Source of the DNA: Tautonia marina
GTDB lineage: Bacteria > Planctomycetota > Planctomycetia > Isosphaerales > Isosphaeraceae
NCBI RefSeq assembly: GCF_009177065.1
Contig: NZ_WEZF01000014.1
Location: forward strand, 124,001-188,000
Length of the DNA: 64,000 bases
Reading direction: 5' to 3'
The position numbers and the translations under genes are program-made. Positions 32,001 through 40,422 of this stretch are shown piece after piece. Numbering within the stretch: the stretch's first letter is position 1; each line of letters starts with the position of its first letter. The notes under the pieces were generated by a model. The model was not told the DNA's origin, did not search any database, and was given only the letters and a program-made list of their open reading frames with translations.

Positions 32001-33031
32001 TCGGCCCTCGCGTGATTCCGGTCGCGGGGGACTTCGATGGCGACGGCAAGACAGACGTCGCGGTGGTCGATCCGCTCGGCTCGATCACCCCTGGTGCCTC
32101 GACCTGGGTGATTCTGCTCTCGGGCTCGGGAGGTCTGCGGCGTGAGGTGGCCTTCGGGGCCACCGGCACGCTCGACCGTCCCGCTCCGGCCGACTTCGAC
32201 GGCGACGGCATCACCGACATCGCCACCTTCCGGGCCAACAGCGACCTAACCCCCGGCGCGGCCGAGTGGTTTATTCTCCCCTCGATCCCGAACCCCGGTG
32301 GGTACCCGACCCGCAATGGTGCCTTCCGCGTGGCCTTTGGTGCCCCCGGCGGGGCCGACCTGCCCGCCCCGGCCGACTTCGACGGCGACGGGAAGGCCGA
32401 CATCGCCGCGTTCCGACCGATCCCCACGCCGCAGGATGTGGCCCGAGGTGTGCGAGAGGTCGCGCAATGGTTTGTGCTTCCCTCGGGGCCGAACGACGCG
32501 ACCTTCAGCGGGCGGATCGGCGGCTTCCGGGTCGAGTTCGGCGCTGCGAGCAACCGCGACCAGCCCGTGCCGGCCGACTTCGACGGCGACCGGCGTGCCG
32601 ACATCGCCGCCTTCCGCTCGAACAGCGACCTCGTGCCGGGGTCGGCCCAGTGGTTCATCCTCCCCTCGATTCCGAACGACGCGACGTTCAGCGGGCGGAT
32701 CGGCGGCTACGATGTGACCTTCGGCGTGGCCGGGGAAATTGCGGCGGTCGGAGACGTCACGCGGGACGGGCGGCCCGACCTGGTGCTGCACAACCGAACG
32801 ACGGGGGTGTGGCGATTGCGGTCGGGGACGACCGGGATGCTGCTGCCGAGCATCACGTTTGGCTCGACGGGGCCGCGGGTCGTGCCAGTGCTGGCGCCCT
32901 TGTTCTTCCGCCTGCTCGCCACGAGCAACATCCCCCTCCCCGTCACGGCGGCCCTTCAGACGTCGGACGGCCTGGCGTCGGTGGTGGATCGAGCGATCGA
33001 GGAGTGGGTGAATCCGCTGGTGTTGGGTTAG
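29096..33031 (+). CDS. delta-60 repeat plus FG-GAP/VCBS secreted protein (copy 1)
   Basis: 1311 residues from the ATG at 29096, preceded by GGGAGGA about 8 nt upstream. The N-terminal basic segment and RLEARTLLAA (about residues 35-44) match the planctomycete extracellular motif. From about residue 45 to 915 there are 14 delta-60 units (TIGR02608/DUF5122; pattern LDxxFxGDGK...DGKIVVVG...FAIARL), predicted to fold as beta-propeller blades. The last about 390 residues hold six FG-GAP/VCBS-type calcium loops (DYDGDGRTDLAL, DFDGDGKTDVAV and so on). The tail has SVVDRAIEEWVNPL. Likely surface or extracellular, perhaps for adhesion. Tandem paralogue follows after 74 nt. Confidence 0.88.
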   Translation: MRHPQRLGWFRWATCRGDHDVIPRRWSKRRLVIDRLEARTLLAAFLDTSFGVGGKATVPFDLAEAGGYDTAIQADGKIVVVGEFGGFPGPGNADFLIARYTASGHLDPTFSGDGIASVSFFPGGTSREVAQGVTLQSDGKIVVVGSVQQAAGDYDFGIVRLNANGTLDTSFSGDGRQLVSFNLGGSDSDLANDVLIDGSGRIVVAGTVDRAAGGDTDVGVARLRSNGDLDPDFNPRGLVGRTWYSFNRGPVGNRLDTGEAIAIQADQKLVVGATVQMSDTDYDFGVVRLNTNGTVDTATFQASGPYPGTQTVAFNLLGGPLTDKLSDLAVHGSTIVLGGTAARAGGNRDFAAARLLSNGTLDPGFSGDGKAMVAFDQVAGGADVCNALAVQSDGAILLVGQVATPSDGFDFGVARLTAAGAIDSTFNPIGATFGRQTVGFNLGGSNLDTANAVAIQPDGRIVVVGQAFKIFVAMMFDPVALTRLNANGTIDTTFGTTGRMAESYGFSNGVASSMVMQPDGKAILAGSVIHDGNMDFAVARVWANGTLDTSFGGTGVVTIPFDRGGTNADRANGVAIQSDGKIVVVGSADTGVATATDMAIARLLPNGDLDPDFGFVGAGRRIIPFDDMASPSRDEAFAVAIQSSGHILVGGTVDNAVRVDFTVLRLNPNGQLLDTTFNSTGTVRGVQFVDFAGGGTNADRCRALALQPDGKILLAGSVDRGGGNYDFGVARVLTDGRLDTTFDGDGKRTISFNLGGPNADHARALALQPDGKILVVGDASMNATGDIDFAIARLNLSNGSLDPTFSGDGKQTVRFNLGGSNADRPSSVIVRDNRIVMAGVAEVASPGGPDIAIARLRLDGSLDGSFAPNGRYTVPMNLGGNNTDAAVAVAALSSNRLLVAGTSATDSPVGGTIPTMVRLLTPAGQVEGDYDGDGRTDLALYHHDAATNRGLFEIRRSSSAAIMIPIAGVGPRVIPVAGDFDGDGKTDVAVVDPLGSITPGASTWVILLSGSGGLRREVAFGATGTLDRPAPADFDGDGITDIATFRANSDLTPGAAEWFILPSIPNPGGYPTRNGAFRVAFGAPGGADLPAPADFDGDGKADIAAFRPIPTPQDVARGVREVAQWFVLPSGPNDATFSGRIGGFRVEFGAASNRDQPVPADFDGDRRADIAAFRSNSDLVPGSAQWFILPSIPNDATFSGRIGGYDVTFGVAGEIAAVGDVTRDGRPDLVLHNRTTGVWRLRSGTTGMLLPSITFGSTGPRVVPVLAPLFFRLLATSNIPLPVTAALQTSDGLASVVDRAIEEWVNPLVLG

Positions 33032-33105
33032 GAGCGTTGCGAATGTGTGTTGAAGGAGGCTCACGGATCGACCCCATTTGATCGAAAAAACATAAGGGGT
33101 TTCAG

Positions 33106-36100
33106 ATGATATTATCGCGATTTCTTATTGAGGGAAGCCGGATTCCTCGGGCGGGTAGCAATCGCTGGAGGAACATTCGATCACACAAGAACTGGCCACG
33201 GTTGCTTCCGCTGGAAGACCGCACCCTGCTCAACGCGTCGCTTGATCCGACCTTCGGTCTCGGCGGCAAGGCCACGGTCCCCTACGAGCTGGCCCGGGGT
33301 GAGGCCAACGACGTGGCCATTCAAGCCGACGGGAAGATCGTGGCCGTGGGGAACTTCGCGTACGCGTCGACGGGGGATTTCGGCGTGGCGCGATACAACC
33401 CCGATGGTTCGCTCGATCCCACGTTCAGCGGTGATGGCGTCGCCTCGATCGGCTTCAACCTGGGAGGGAACGACTACGACCAGGCGACTGGCGTGGTGAT
33501 CCAGCCCGACGGGAAGATCGTCGTCGCCGGTTATGCAGAGGCCGGGGGCGGTGGCAATTTCGAATTTGCCATCACCCGACTGAACCCGAACGGCTCGCTC
33601 GACACCTCGTTCGATGGCGACGGCAGGCGGACGTTTGGTTATGATCTCGGTGGCGACAATGCCGACTATGCCCATGCCGTCGCGCTTCAGGCCGACGGGA
33701 AGATCGTCCTCGTGGGATCGGCCGATTTCGGGGGCGGCGACACCGACTTCGCCATCGCCCGGCTGAATCCGAGCGGCTCGCTCGACAGCACCTTCAGCGG
33801 CGACGGCAAGCAGACGGCCTTCTTCGACCTCGGTGGCAGTCGAGCGGACGCTGCGTGGGACGTGGTGATTCAAGCGGACAATCGGATCGTGATCGTCGGC
33901 ACGGCTGAACGCGATACCGGCAGCGATTTCGCCATCGCCCGATTGAACCCCGACGGCATGTTCGACAGCACCTTCGACGGCGACGGCCGCCAGACGGTCG
34001 CCTTCGACCAGGGCTCCAACAATGCCGACGAGGCCTTCGGCGTCGCCTTGCAGGCCGACGGCAAGATCGTCGTGGTCGGGTCGGTCGATCGGGCGCTCCC
34101 GGGCGACCGCGACTTCGGGGTCGCCCGGCTGAACCCCAACGGCTCGCTCGACAGCAGCTTCAGCGGCGATGGCAAGGCGATGGTCGCCTTCGACATCGGC
34201 GGCGCCATGTCCGACCAGGGGAGTGACCTGGCGATTCAGTCTGACGGGAAGCTCGTTCTCGTCGGCACCGCCGTGCTGCCGGGTGGAAACTCCGATTTCG
34301 CCGTGGCTCGTCTGAACGTCAATGGTACGCTCGACACGAGCTTCAGCGGTGACGGCAAGGTGACGATTCCCTTCGATCAGGGCATGCTCGATATTGACTT
34401 CGCCCAGGCCGTGGCGGTCCAGCCCGACGGCAAGATTGTGGTCGTCGGGGGGGCCGAACGTCCGGAGGGACCGCCGCACTGGAGCTTCGGTCTGGCCCGG
34501 CTTAATTCGAACGGGACGCTCGACCCGATGTTCGAACCCGGCGGCAAGGTGGCGACACCGTTTGGCCTGGCCGTTGGCGCGGCGATGGACATGGTGGTGC
34601 AACCGGACGGGAAGATCCTCATCGTCGGCTCGATCCTCGTGGGAGACAATTACGACTTCGTTGTGGCCCGGACCCTGGCCGACGGCCGCCTCGACACGAC
34701 CTTCGGCGGCGGCTCGGGCAAGGTGACCATCCCCTTCGATTACGGTGGGAACAACCACGACTTCGCCTTGGCGATCGCCCTGGCGCCCGACGGCAAAATT
34801 GTCGTCGCCGGTGCCGTCGCCGGCCAGTACGGCGGCAGCGATACCGACTTCGGGGTCGCCCGGCTGAACCCCGACGGCACGATCGACACCACCTTCGACG
34901 CACTGGGGCCTTTCCCCGGCCGGCGCTGGGTGGCCTTCGACCTGGGTCAGGACAACGCCGACGTGGCCTACGACGTGGTGGTTCAGCCCGACGGGAAGAT
35001 CGTCGTCGTCGGTTCGGCCCAGGTCCTGGGCGGTGGGACCGACTTCGCCATCGCGCGGATCAATCCCGACGGCAAGCTCGACGGTTCCTTCTCCTTCCCC
35101 GTGGGGGCGGGCCGGATCACCATCTCGTTCGATCCTCCCGGCGTCTACAACAAAGATGAGGCCACAGGGGTGGCGCTGCAAGAGGACGGCAAAATCGTTG
35201 TGGTCGGCTATGCGTCCCCCTTCACCGGTCCCGACTTCGCCATCGCGCGGATCAATCCCGATGGGACGCTCGACACGAGCTTCAGCGGCGATGGGAAGCA
35301 GGTGGTCCCCTTCGACGTGAGCGGGCCGGGAAACGATCAGGCCGAGGACGTGGTGGTCCAGCCCGATGGCAAGATCGTCGTGGTCGGGGTGGTCGGGACC
35401 GGAACCGCCGGCGCCGATGATTTCGGCATCGTCCGCCTGAACAGCAACGGAACGCTGGACCCGAACTTCAGCGGCGACGGCAAGCAGACGGTCGCCTTCA
35501 ATCTCGGCGGTGGGAATGTTGACAAGGCTCGGGCCGTGGCGATGCAGGGAGACCGTATCCTCGTGGCCGGCTTTGCGGAAAGTGACTTCGCGGGCCAGTA
35601 CGATTTCGAGTTCGCCATCGCCCGGCTCCGCCCCGACGGCGCCCTCGACCCGACCTTCAACGGCACCGGCAAGCAGACGATCGCGATCAACCTCGGTGAC
35701 ACGATGATCGACGACGCAACCGCCCTGGCGGTGTTGCCCGGCAACAAGGTCGTGCTGGCGGGTTGGGCAAGCACCGACACGCCGACCGGTGGAGTCATGC
35801 CCGTGCTGGCGAGGCTCAACACCAGCACCCCCTTCGCGGTCGAAGGAGACTATGATGGCGATGGGCGGACCGATCTGGCGCTCTACCGCTACGATGCCGC
35901 CACCAGCTCCGGTCGCTTTCTGATCCGACGCTCCAGCACCGGGACCGACATTGCCGTGCCGATCTCGGGCGTCGGATCGCAGGTCGTCCCCATCTCCGGC
36001 GACTTCGACGGTGACGGCAAGACCGATGTCGCCGTGGTCGATCCGCTGGCCCACGGGCCCGGCGGCCTGGTTCCGGACCGGACCCGCTGGATCATCCTGC

Positions 36101-37011
36101 TCTCGGGCTCGGGCAACTTCCGTCGCGAGGTCGAGTTCGGTGCCGCGGGGGTCCTTGATCGTCCCGCACCGGCCGACTTCGACGGCGATGGCCGCACCGA
36201 CATCGCCACCTTCCGCGCCAACAGCGACCTGACCCCCGGCGCGGCCGAGTGGTTCATCCTCCCCTCGGAACCGAATCCGGGGTACACCACGAAGGTCGGG
36301 GCCTTTGCCGTGGCCTTTGGTGCTCCCGGCGGGGCCGACTTGCCCGCCCCGGCCGATTACGACGGCGACGGGCGGGCCGACATCGTCTCCTTCCGCCCCA
36401 TTCCGACCCCGCAGGACATCGTGTATGGCGTCCCGTCCTGGGCCGCCCAGTGGTTGATCCTTCCTTCGGGACCGAACGACGCGACGTTCAGCGGTCGGGT
36501 GGGCGCCTTCCCGGTCCGGTTTGGGGCCGCGAACAACCTCGATCAGCCGGCGGTGGCCGATTACAACGGGGACGGCCGGGCGGATATCACGGCGTTCCGC
36601 CAGTACAGCGACAAGATCGCCGGGGTGGCGCAGTGGTTCATTTATCCTTCGCTCGCTCTGTCGCCAGAGTATGCCAATGCCTATGACGTGGTGTTCGGCG
36701 TGGCCGGCGAGATTGCGGCGGTGGGGGACTACACCCGCGACGGCCGGCCCGACCTGGCGTTGTTCAATCAAAGTACGGGCGTCTGGACGCGTCGGAGCGG
36801 GACACTTGGTACGGTCTTGCCCAGCGTGAGCTTCGGCCCCACCGGTCCCGGTGTGGTCCCCGTGCTGGCCCCGCTGTACTTCCGACTCAAGGCGACGGGG
36901 AACTTGCCGACCTCGGCCGCCTCGACGGCCACCGGCCTCTCGGCGGGGCTGGCGTCGGTCGTGGATCGTGCGATTGACGACTGGGTGCGGCCCGTCTTGC
37001 TCGATGGCTGA
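33106..37011 (+). CDS. delta-60 repeat plus FG-GAP/VCBS secreted protein (copy 2)
   Basis: 1301 residues; the ATG at 33106 follows AAGGGG. Paralogue of the preceding gene with the same architecture: basic N-terminus, LPLEDRTLLNASLDPTFG (about residues 36-53), 14 delta-60 units, six calcium-type FG-GAP loops (DYDGDGRTDLALY to DYTRDGRPDLALF) and a tail with SVVDRAIDDWVRP. Size, order and repeat number match copy 1 almost exactly. The short gap and common strand suggest one transcript. No sortase motif or transmembrane anchor was seen, so retention at the surface, if any, must be by another route. Confidence 0.88.
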   Translation: MILSRFLIEGSRIPRAGSNRWRNIRSHKNWPRLLPLEDRTLLNASLDPTFGLGGKATVPYELARGEANDVAIQADGKIVAVGNFAYASTGDFGVARYNPDGSLDPTFSGDGVASIGFNLGGNDYDQATGVVIQPDGKIVVAGYAEAGGGGNFEFAITRLNPNGSLDTSFDGDGRRTFGYDLGGDNADYAHAVALQADGKIVLVGSADFGGGDTDFAIARLNPSGSLDSTFSGDGKQTAFFDLGGSRADAAWDVVIQADNRIVIVGTAERDTGSDFAIARLNPDGMFDSTFDGDGRQTVAFDQGSNNADEAFGVALQADGKIVVVGSVDRALPGDRDFGVARLNPNGSLDSSFSGDGKAMVAFDIGGAMSDQGSDLAIQSDGKLVLVGTAVLPGGNSDFAVARLNVNGTLDTSFSGDGKVTIPFDQGMLDIDFAQAVAVQPDGKIVVVGGAERPEGPPHWSFGLARLNSNGTLDPMFEPGGKVATPFGLAVGAAMDMVVQPDGKILIVGSILVGDNYDFVVARTLADGRLDTTFGGGSGKVTIPFDYGGNNHDFALAIALAPDGKIVVAGAVAGQYGGSDTDFGVARLNPDGTIDTTFDALGPFPGRRWVAFDLGQDNADVAYDVVVQPDGKIVVVGSAQVLGGGTDFAIARINPDGKLDGSFSFPVGAGRITISFDPPGVYNKDEATGVALQEDGKIVVVGYASPFTGPDFAIARINPDGTLDTSFSGDGKQVVPFDVSGPGNDQAEDVVVQPDGKIVVVGVVGTGTAGADDFGIVRLNSNGTLDPNFSGDGKQTVAFNLGGGNVDKARAVAMQGDRILVAGFAESDFAGQYDFEFAIARLRPDGALDPTFNGTGKQTIAINLGDTMIDDATALAVLPGNKVVLAGWASTDTPTGGVMPVLARLNTSTPFAVEGDYDGDGRTDLALYRYDAATSSGRFLIRRSSTGTDIAVPISGVGSQVVPISGDFDGDGKTDVAVVDPLAHGPGGLVPDRTRWIILLSGSGNFRREVEFGAAGVLDRPAPADFDGDGRTDIATFRANSDLTPGAAEWFILPSEPNPGYTTKVGAFAVAFGAPGGADLPAPADYDGDGRADIVSFRPIPTPQDIVYGVPSWAAQWLILPSGPNDATFSGRVGAFPVRFGAANNLDQPAVADYNGDGRADITAFRQYSDKIAGVAQWFIYPSLALSPEYANAYDVVFGVAGEIAAVGDYTRDGRPDLALFNQSTGVWTRRSGTLGTVLPSVSFGPTGPGVVPVLAPLYFRLKATGNLPTSAASTATGLSAGLASVVDRAIDDWVRPVLLDG

Positions 37012-37049
37012 GTTTGAGGTCCCTCGGGATGATTTGCAGGAGGAATTGG

Positions 37050-37079
37050 CACGATCGATCGATCTCGGAAGCGATCGTG
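37050..37079. terminator. hairpin between convergent genes
   Basis: CACGATCG and CGATCGTG form an 8-bp stem with a 14-nt loop, between genes ending at 37011 (+) and 37085 (-). Confidence 0.5.
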
Positions 37080-37084
37080 GTGCG

Positions 37085-38302
37085 TCAGGATGCTGCGTCT
37101 CCGAGGGCGGCGGGGCCGGGGGCTCGGATGCCTCGGCGGGTGCCGCGGCGCTCGGCGTGGAGGTCGATGGCCTTGAGGTAGGTATCGGCCACGTGGTTGG
37201 GTAGGAGGTCGCCGAACTGGGCGAGGAAGGTCCAGGGCTCGCCGACGTGGGAGAACCCCTCGGCCATTTTCGAAGAGGGCAGGAGCGGGACCGTGTCGGC
37301 GAGGTTGGCGACCCGGTAGGCATTGGGAACGAGCCGCGCGAAGGACTCGGCGAAGGTCGCATCCCCGACCCGGGGGCCAGCGTAGGTGTAGAGCCGGAGC
37401 CAGTCGGTCGGGCGATCGACCCGCGCGGCCACGTCGATCGCTGTCAGGGTGGCCAGGGCGGCGCCGAGGCTGTGCCCGGTGATGTAGCAGGGTTTCGATG
37501 GGTCAAGCTCGGCGGCCACCTCGGCGGGGGTCCGGATCGGGCCGCCGTCTCCGGCCCAGGTCCGGAGGTTCTGGCCGGCGATGTTGGCAAAGCCGAAGTG
37601 AACCCGGCCCAGCGATGCTCCGGTCACGGGGTGTCGGGCCTCGGTCTGGGAGCTTCGGAGGTTGCTGATCCACTCCGCCTGGGTCTGGGTGCCGCGGAAG
37701 ACCATGATGTGATCGCGCTCCGACGTGAGCACGAACCCGAAGAAGACGCGGCGGCGAAATTCACGGCGGATGATGCGGGGGACCGTCTCCCGGAGCGTCC
37801 GACGGACGGGGCGGAGAACCCGTTCCAGGGGGCTCTCCAGGGAGACGGTGGCCTCGGTCGGTTCGGCCAGTTCGAGATAACGCTCCAGGTGTTCTTCCTC
37901 GGCCTCGAAGGTAGCGACCTTCTTGTAGCCGGGAAAGAATCGTTGGAAGCCGTCGAGTTCGGAGAGATCCCCATCGAAGCTCGGCACGTCCAGGGCGGTC
38001 CGGTACTGGGTGACGGCCAGCTTGCAGGCCCGGATCAATCGGGCCGAGGCGTCGCGGTCGTAGGGAACCGGGGGAGATTCGAACTCGGTTTCGGTGGAGT
38101 CAAGCAGGCGGCCCAGCTCCTCTTGCCAGGCGGCCTCAGAGGCATAGGCGGCCTCGACCACGTCGGCGTATTCGGCCAGGGCGTCCTGGGAGTTTGGATC
38201 GGTCCTGGCCCGCCGGTAGCGGTACGACTCGATCCCCCCGGAGATCCCCAGCCCAGCCCCCAGGCCGGCGAGCAAGGCCCGCCGTCGGTTCCACTTGGTC
38301 AT
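37085..38302 (-). CDS. exported lipase, class 3 family (alpha/beta hydrolase)
   Basis: 405 residues; ATG at 38302 with AAAGGAG upstream. An RRR-ALLAGLGAGLGISGG start looks like a twin-arginine-like or ordinary signal. Lipase_3 fold: FVLTSERDHIMVFRGTQTQAEWISNL, then HFGFANIAGQ, the nucleophile elbow ITGHSLGAALATL (Ser about 278), TYAGPRVGDATFAESF and the acid in RVANLADTVPLLP. The catalytic His is probably in FSHVG. Hydrolyses glycerolipid or other esters, presumably outside the cytoplasm. The start overlaps the stop of the upstream membrane protein gene by 4 nt (ATGA), so the two are translationally coupled. Confidence 0.85.
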   Translation of the reverse strand: MTKWNRRRALLAGLGAGLGISGGIESYRYRRARTDPNSQDALAEYADVVEAAYASEAAWQEELGRLLDSTETEFESPPVPYDRDASARLIRACKLAVTQYRTALDVPSFDGDLSELDGFQRFFPGYKKVATFEAEEEHLERYLELAEPTEATVSLESPLERVLRPVRRTLRETVPRIIRREFRRRVFFGFVLTSERDHIMVFRGTQTQAEWISNLRSSQTEARHPVTGASLGRVHFGFANIAGQNLRTWAGDGGPIRTPAEVAAELDPSKPCYITGHSLGAALATLTAIDVAARVDRPTDWLRLYTYAGPRVGDATFAESFARLVPNAYRVANLADTVPLLPSSKMAEGFSHVGEPWTFLAQFGDLLPNHVADTYLKAIDLHAERRGTRRGIRAPGPAALGDAAS

Positions 38303-38880
38303 CCCCGGTTCTCCTTTGGCGTCGACTCGACCTCCGCGGTTCGACGCCGCTTCGACCGGCGGCGAAGGCGCAGGGCCAGGTGAATCCGCCTCGGGTCAAT
38401 CCGGCGAGCGCTCAGGTAAAAGTCGTTCGCCGTGCGACCAATGGCGAAGGTCAACGCGAAGCCGCCCGCCGCCTTCGCCCAGCCGAGCATCAAGGGAACG
38501 TACAGGCTGGCCGTATAAACGAGCAGGTAGGCGAAGATCATCGAGAGGATCGCCCCGAAGATCCCGAGTACCAGGAAGACCCTCGCCAGCGGTCCCTGGC
38601 CCCTCGGGAATCCCCACCGTGCGCCGATCGATCGCACCATCACCAGGTTGAGCACCAGCACGGCACCCAGTTGCACCTCCTGCAACCAGGGCACGGTCGG
38701 GGGCAACGAAACGATGGCCACGATCAGGGCGTAGTCCATGATCGTCTGGTGGACCCGCTCATTCATCCGGAGGGTCGACTCGACCACCTCTCGGATCGAT
38801 CCCATGCTCGGCGGCCGATCTGCGACCGCCGTGATTCCCTCGACCTGAGTCTCCTGTGTCCGAGGGGGCTGATCCTTCAC
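38299..38880 (-). CDS. four-helix membrane protein, DUF697/YcjF-like
   Basis: 193 residues. A polar N-terminal part is followed by four hydrophobic helices (about residues 49-66, 70-87, 98-120 and 125-148) and a very basic C-terminal tail (IDPRRIHLALRLRRRSKRRR). The stretch from DYALIVAIVSLPPTVPWL to LVMVRSIGARWGF, and later AAGGFALTFAIGRTANDFY, has the spacing of DUF697/YcjF proteins (helix with Pro turn, then Gly-Arg near the end). The match is by eye. Inner membrane. Coupled by an ATGA overlap to the lipase gene; perhaps a partner or accessory. Confidence 0.55.
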   Translation of the reverse strand: MKDQPPRTQETQVEGITAVADRPPSMGSIREVVESTLRMNERVHQTIMDYALIVAIVSLPPTVPWLQEVQLGAVLVLNLVMVRSIGARWGFPRGQGPLARVFLVLGIFGAILSMIFAYLLVYTASLYVPLMLGWAKAAGGFALTFAIGRTANDFYLSARRIDPRRIHLALRLRRRSKRRRTAEVESTPKENRG

Positions 38881-39054
38881 AAAGGCTCCTGCGGGTTGAC
38901 CTTGGAGATGCTCCCGGAGGGGTGGTTGGAGTCACGATGACCCCAGGCGTTGCGGCGACGGTTTCCCGACCGTCCGAGGGGTTCGCCCCGACCCCGGCCA
39001 CCCCTGAAGAATCGGAGCGACACTGGACATGATCTGAACGCGGATTCCATCACG

Positions 39055-40197
39055 TTATAGCGAATCTGAAGAACTTGTGAACCCTTTTTTGGATTGGGCG
39101 AGCTGTTCATAGAGCTCGGCGAAGCGGTCAATCATGGTCGCAGCCCGAAAGTGGGCCTCGACCCGATCGCGTCCGGCCTGGCCGAGCCGCTGCCGCAGAT
39201 CCGGCTCATCGACGATCCGGAGCAAGGCGCGGGCCAGGGCCGTGCCATCCCCGACCGGAACGAGCAAGCCGGTTTCACCGTCCACCACCACCTCGGTCGT
39301 TCCCGGAGCGGCGGTGGCGACAACGGGTTTCCGAAATCGCATGGCCTCAAGCACGACGTTGGGCAGCCCTTCGAAGCTGCTCGGCAAGACGAGCGCATCG
39401 GCTGCAAGCAACAGGCGGGGCACGTCGTCTCGGTGGCCGAGGAACCGCACCCGGCCGGTCGATCGCAGCTCGAAGGCATCGGCCACCCCTTCCAACTCCT
39501 CCCGAAGCGGGCCGTCTCCGGCGATGACCGTCGTCAGGTTCGGCCGGACGTGCTGCAAGAGGTCGGCCGCCTTGAGCAGGTCGATCACCCCTTTTTGCGG
39601 GTAAAGCCGCCCGGCGAACAGCAGCAGGGGGGCCTCGGCCGGAATGCCCAGCTCGGCCTTCACGGCGATCGGGTCGACGCTCGGCGGCTCCTCGTCGGCA
39701 ATTCCCGAAGGGATCATGGCCAGGCGATCGGCGGGAATCCCGACCGTCTCCCGGTAAAAATCGACCACCGCCTGCGAGTTGCCGACGATCCGATCGGTAC
39801 GGCGGGCCAGACGGCGATCAATCCAGAAGTGCGCTCGTGTTTTCCAGAGATCGGCCGCCATCTCGGCCGTGATGACCACCGGCACCCCGGCCCGTTGCGC
39901 GGCGATCCGGCCGTAGACGTTGGCGGCGAAGATCCAGGTCTGCACCACGTCGAACCGCCCGAGCTTCATCAACCGGGTCAGTCGGCCGAGCGCCCCCGGA
40001 TCAATCTTGCGGCGCTTCTCGATCGCATGCACCGGAATCCCCGCGGCGAGCAGATCGGCTTCCAGCGGCCCGAGCCGTGTCAGCGCCGCCACCTCCACGC
40101 GGAAGCGGTCGCGGGGCAAGCCGGCGGCGAGGAGCACCATCTGCTTCTCGCCGCCCGAGCGGTCAAGAGTCGGGATGACGTGTAAAATTTTGATCAC
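39055..40197 (-). CDS. glycosyltransferase family 4 protein
   Basis: 380 residues from the GTG at 40197, chosen because VIKILHVIPTLDRSGGEKQM is the usual GT4 N-terminus; no good ribosome-binding site supports it. GT-B fold: N-terminal acceptor domain ends about residue 190. The donor domain has LLLFAGRLYPQKGVIDLLKA, VIAGDGPLREEL, FLGHRDDVPRLLLAADALVLPSSFEGLPNVVLEAM (with the EGLPNVVLEAM nucleotide-sugar motif) and VVVDGETGLLVPVGD. Retaining, Leloir-type transferase for a cell-surface glycan; donor and acceptor unknown. Same strand as the next GT4 gene (40423-41556), separated by 225 nt containing a long inverted repeat. Confidence 0.9.
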   Translation of the reverse strand: MIKILHVIPTLDRSGGEKQMVLLAAGLPRDRFRVEVAALTRLGPLEADLLAAGIPVHAIEKRRKIDPGALGRLTRLMKLGRFDVVQTWIFAANVYGRIAAQRAGVPVVITAEMAADLWKTRAHFWIDRRLARRTDRIVGNSQAVVDFYRETVGIPADRLAMIPSGIADEEPPSVDPIAVKAELGIPAEAPLLLFAGRLYPQKGVIDLLKAADLLQHVRPNLTTVIAGDGPLREELEGVADAFELRSTGRVRFLGHRDDVPRLLLAADALVLPSSFEGLPNVVLEAMRFRKPVVATAAPGTTEVVVDGETGLLVPVGDGTALARALLRIVDEPDLRQRLGQAGRDRVEAHFRAATMIDRFAELYEQLAQSKKGFTSSSDSL

Positions 40198-40309
40198 GGC
40201 ACAATCGGTCCGAATCCACAACAAGAAGGGCCGGAGACGTCGGCCAATTGTTGCCGCTCGTCCCGGTCGGCTCAAGGTGGGTTGTGAAGGAGGGGGAAGC
40301 AAGACGAGC

Positions 40310-40406
40310 GCAGAGACGCAAAGAGGAAAAGGATGCGAGAATCATGATGATGGCGTGAGGACGGTCGCCTTGACCTGTTTTTTCCTCCTCTTCTCCGCGT
40401 CTCTGC
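40310..40406. repeat. long imperfect inverted repeat between glycosyltransferase genes
   Basis: GCAGAGACGC (40310-40319) is complementary to GCGTCTCTGC (40397-40406). Adjacent tracts AAAGAGGAAAA and TTTTTTCCTC extend the pairing. About 97 nt in all, in the leader of the left GT4 gene. Similar sequences occur as interspersed repeats in related genomes (general impression only). Confidence 0.6.
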
Positions 40407-40422
40407 ACGCGTCTCCTCCGGC

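Noticed and set aside
33181-37362. A 1393-codon open frame on the minus strand across the second delta-60 gene (and a similar 912-codon frame, 29186-31924, across the first).
   Set aside because: Antisense to genes with clear repeat domains. High GC and repeated codons keep opposite frames open; the translations have no domain and no ribosome-binding site.
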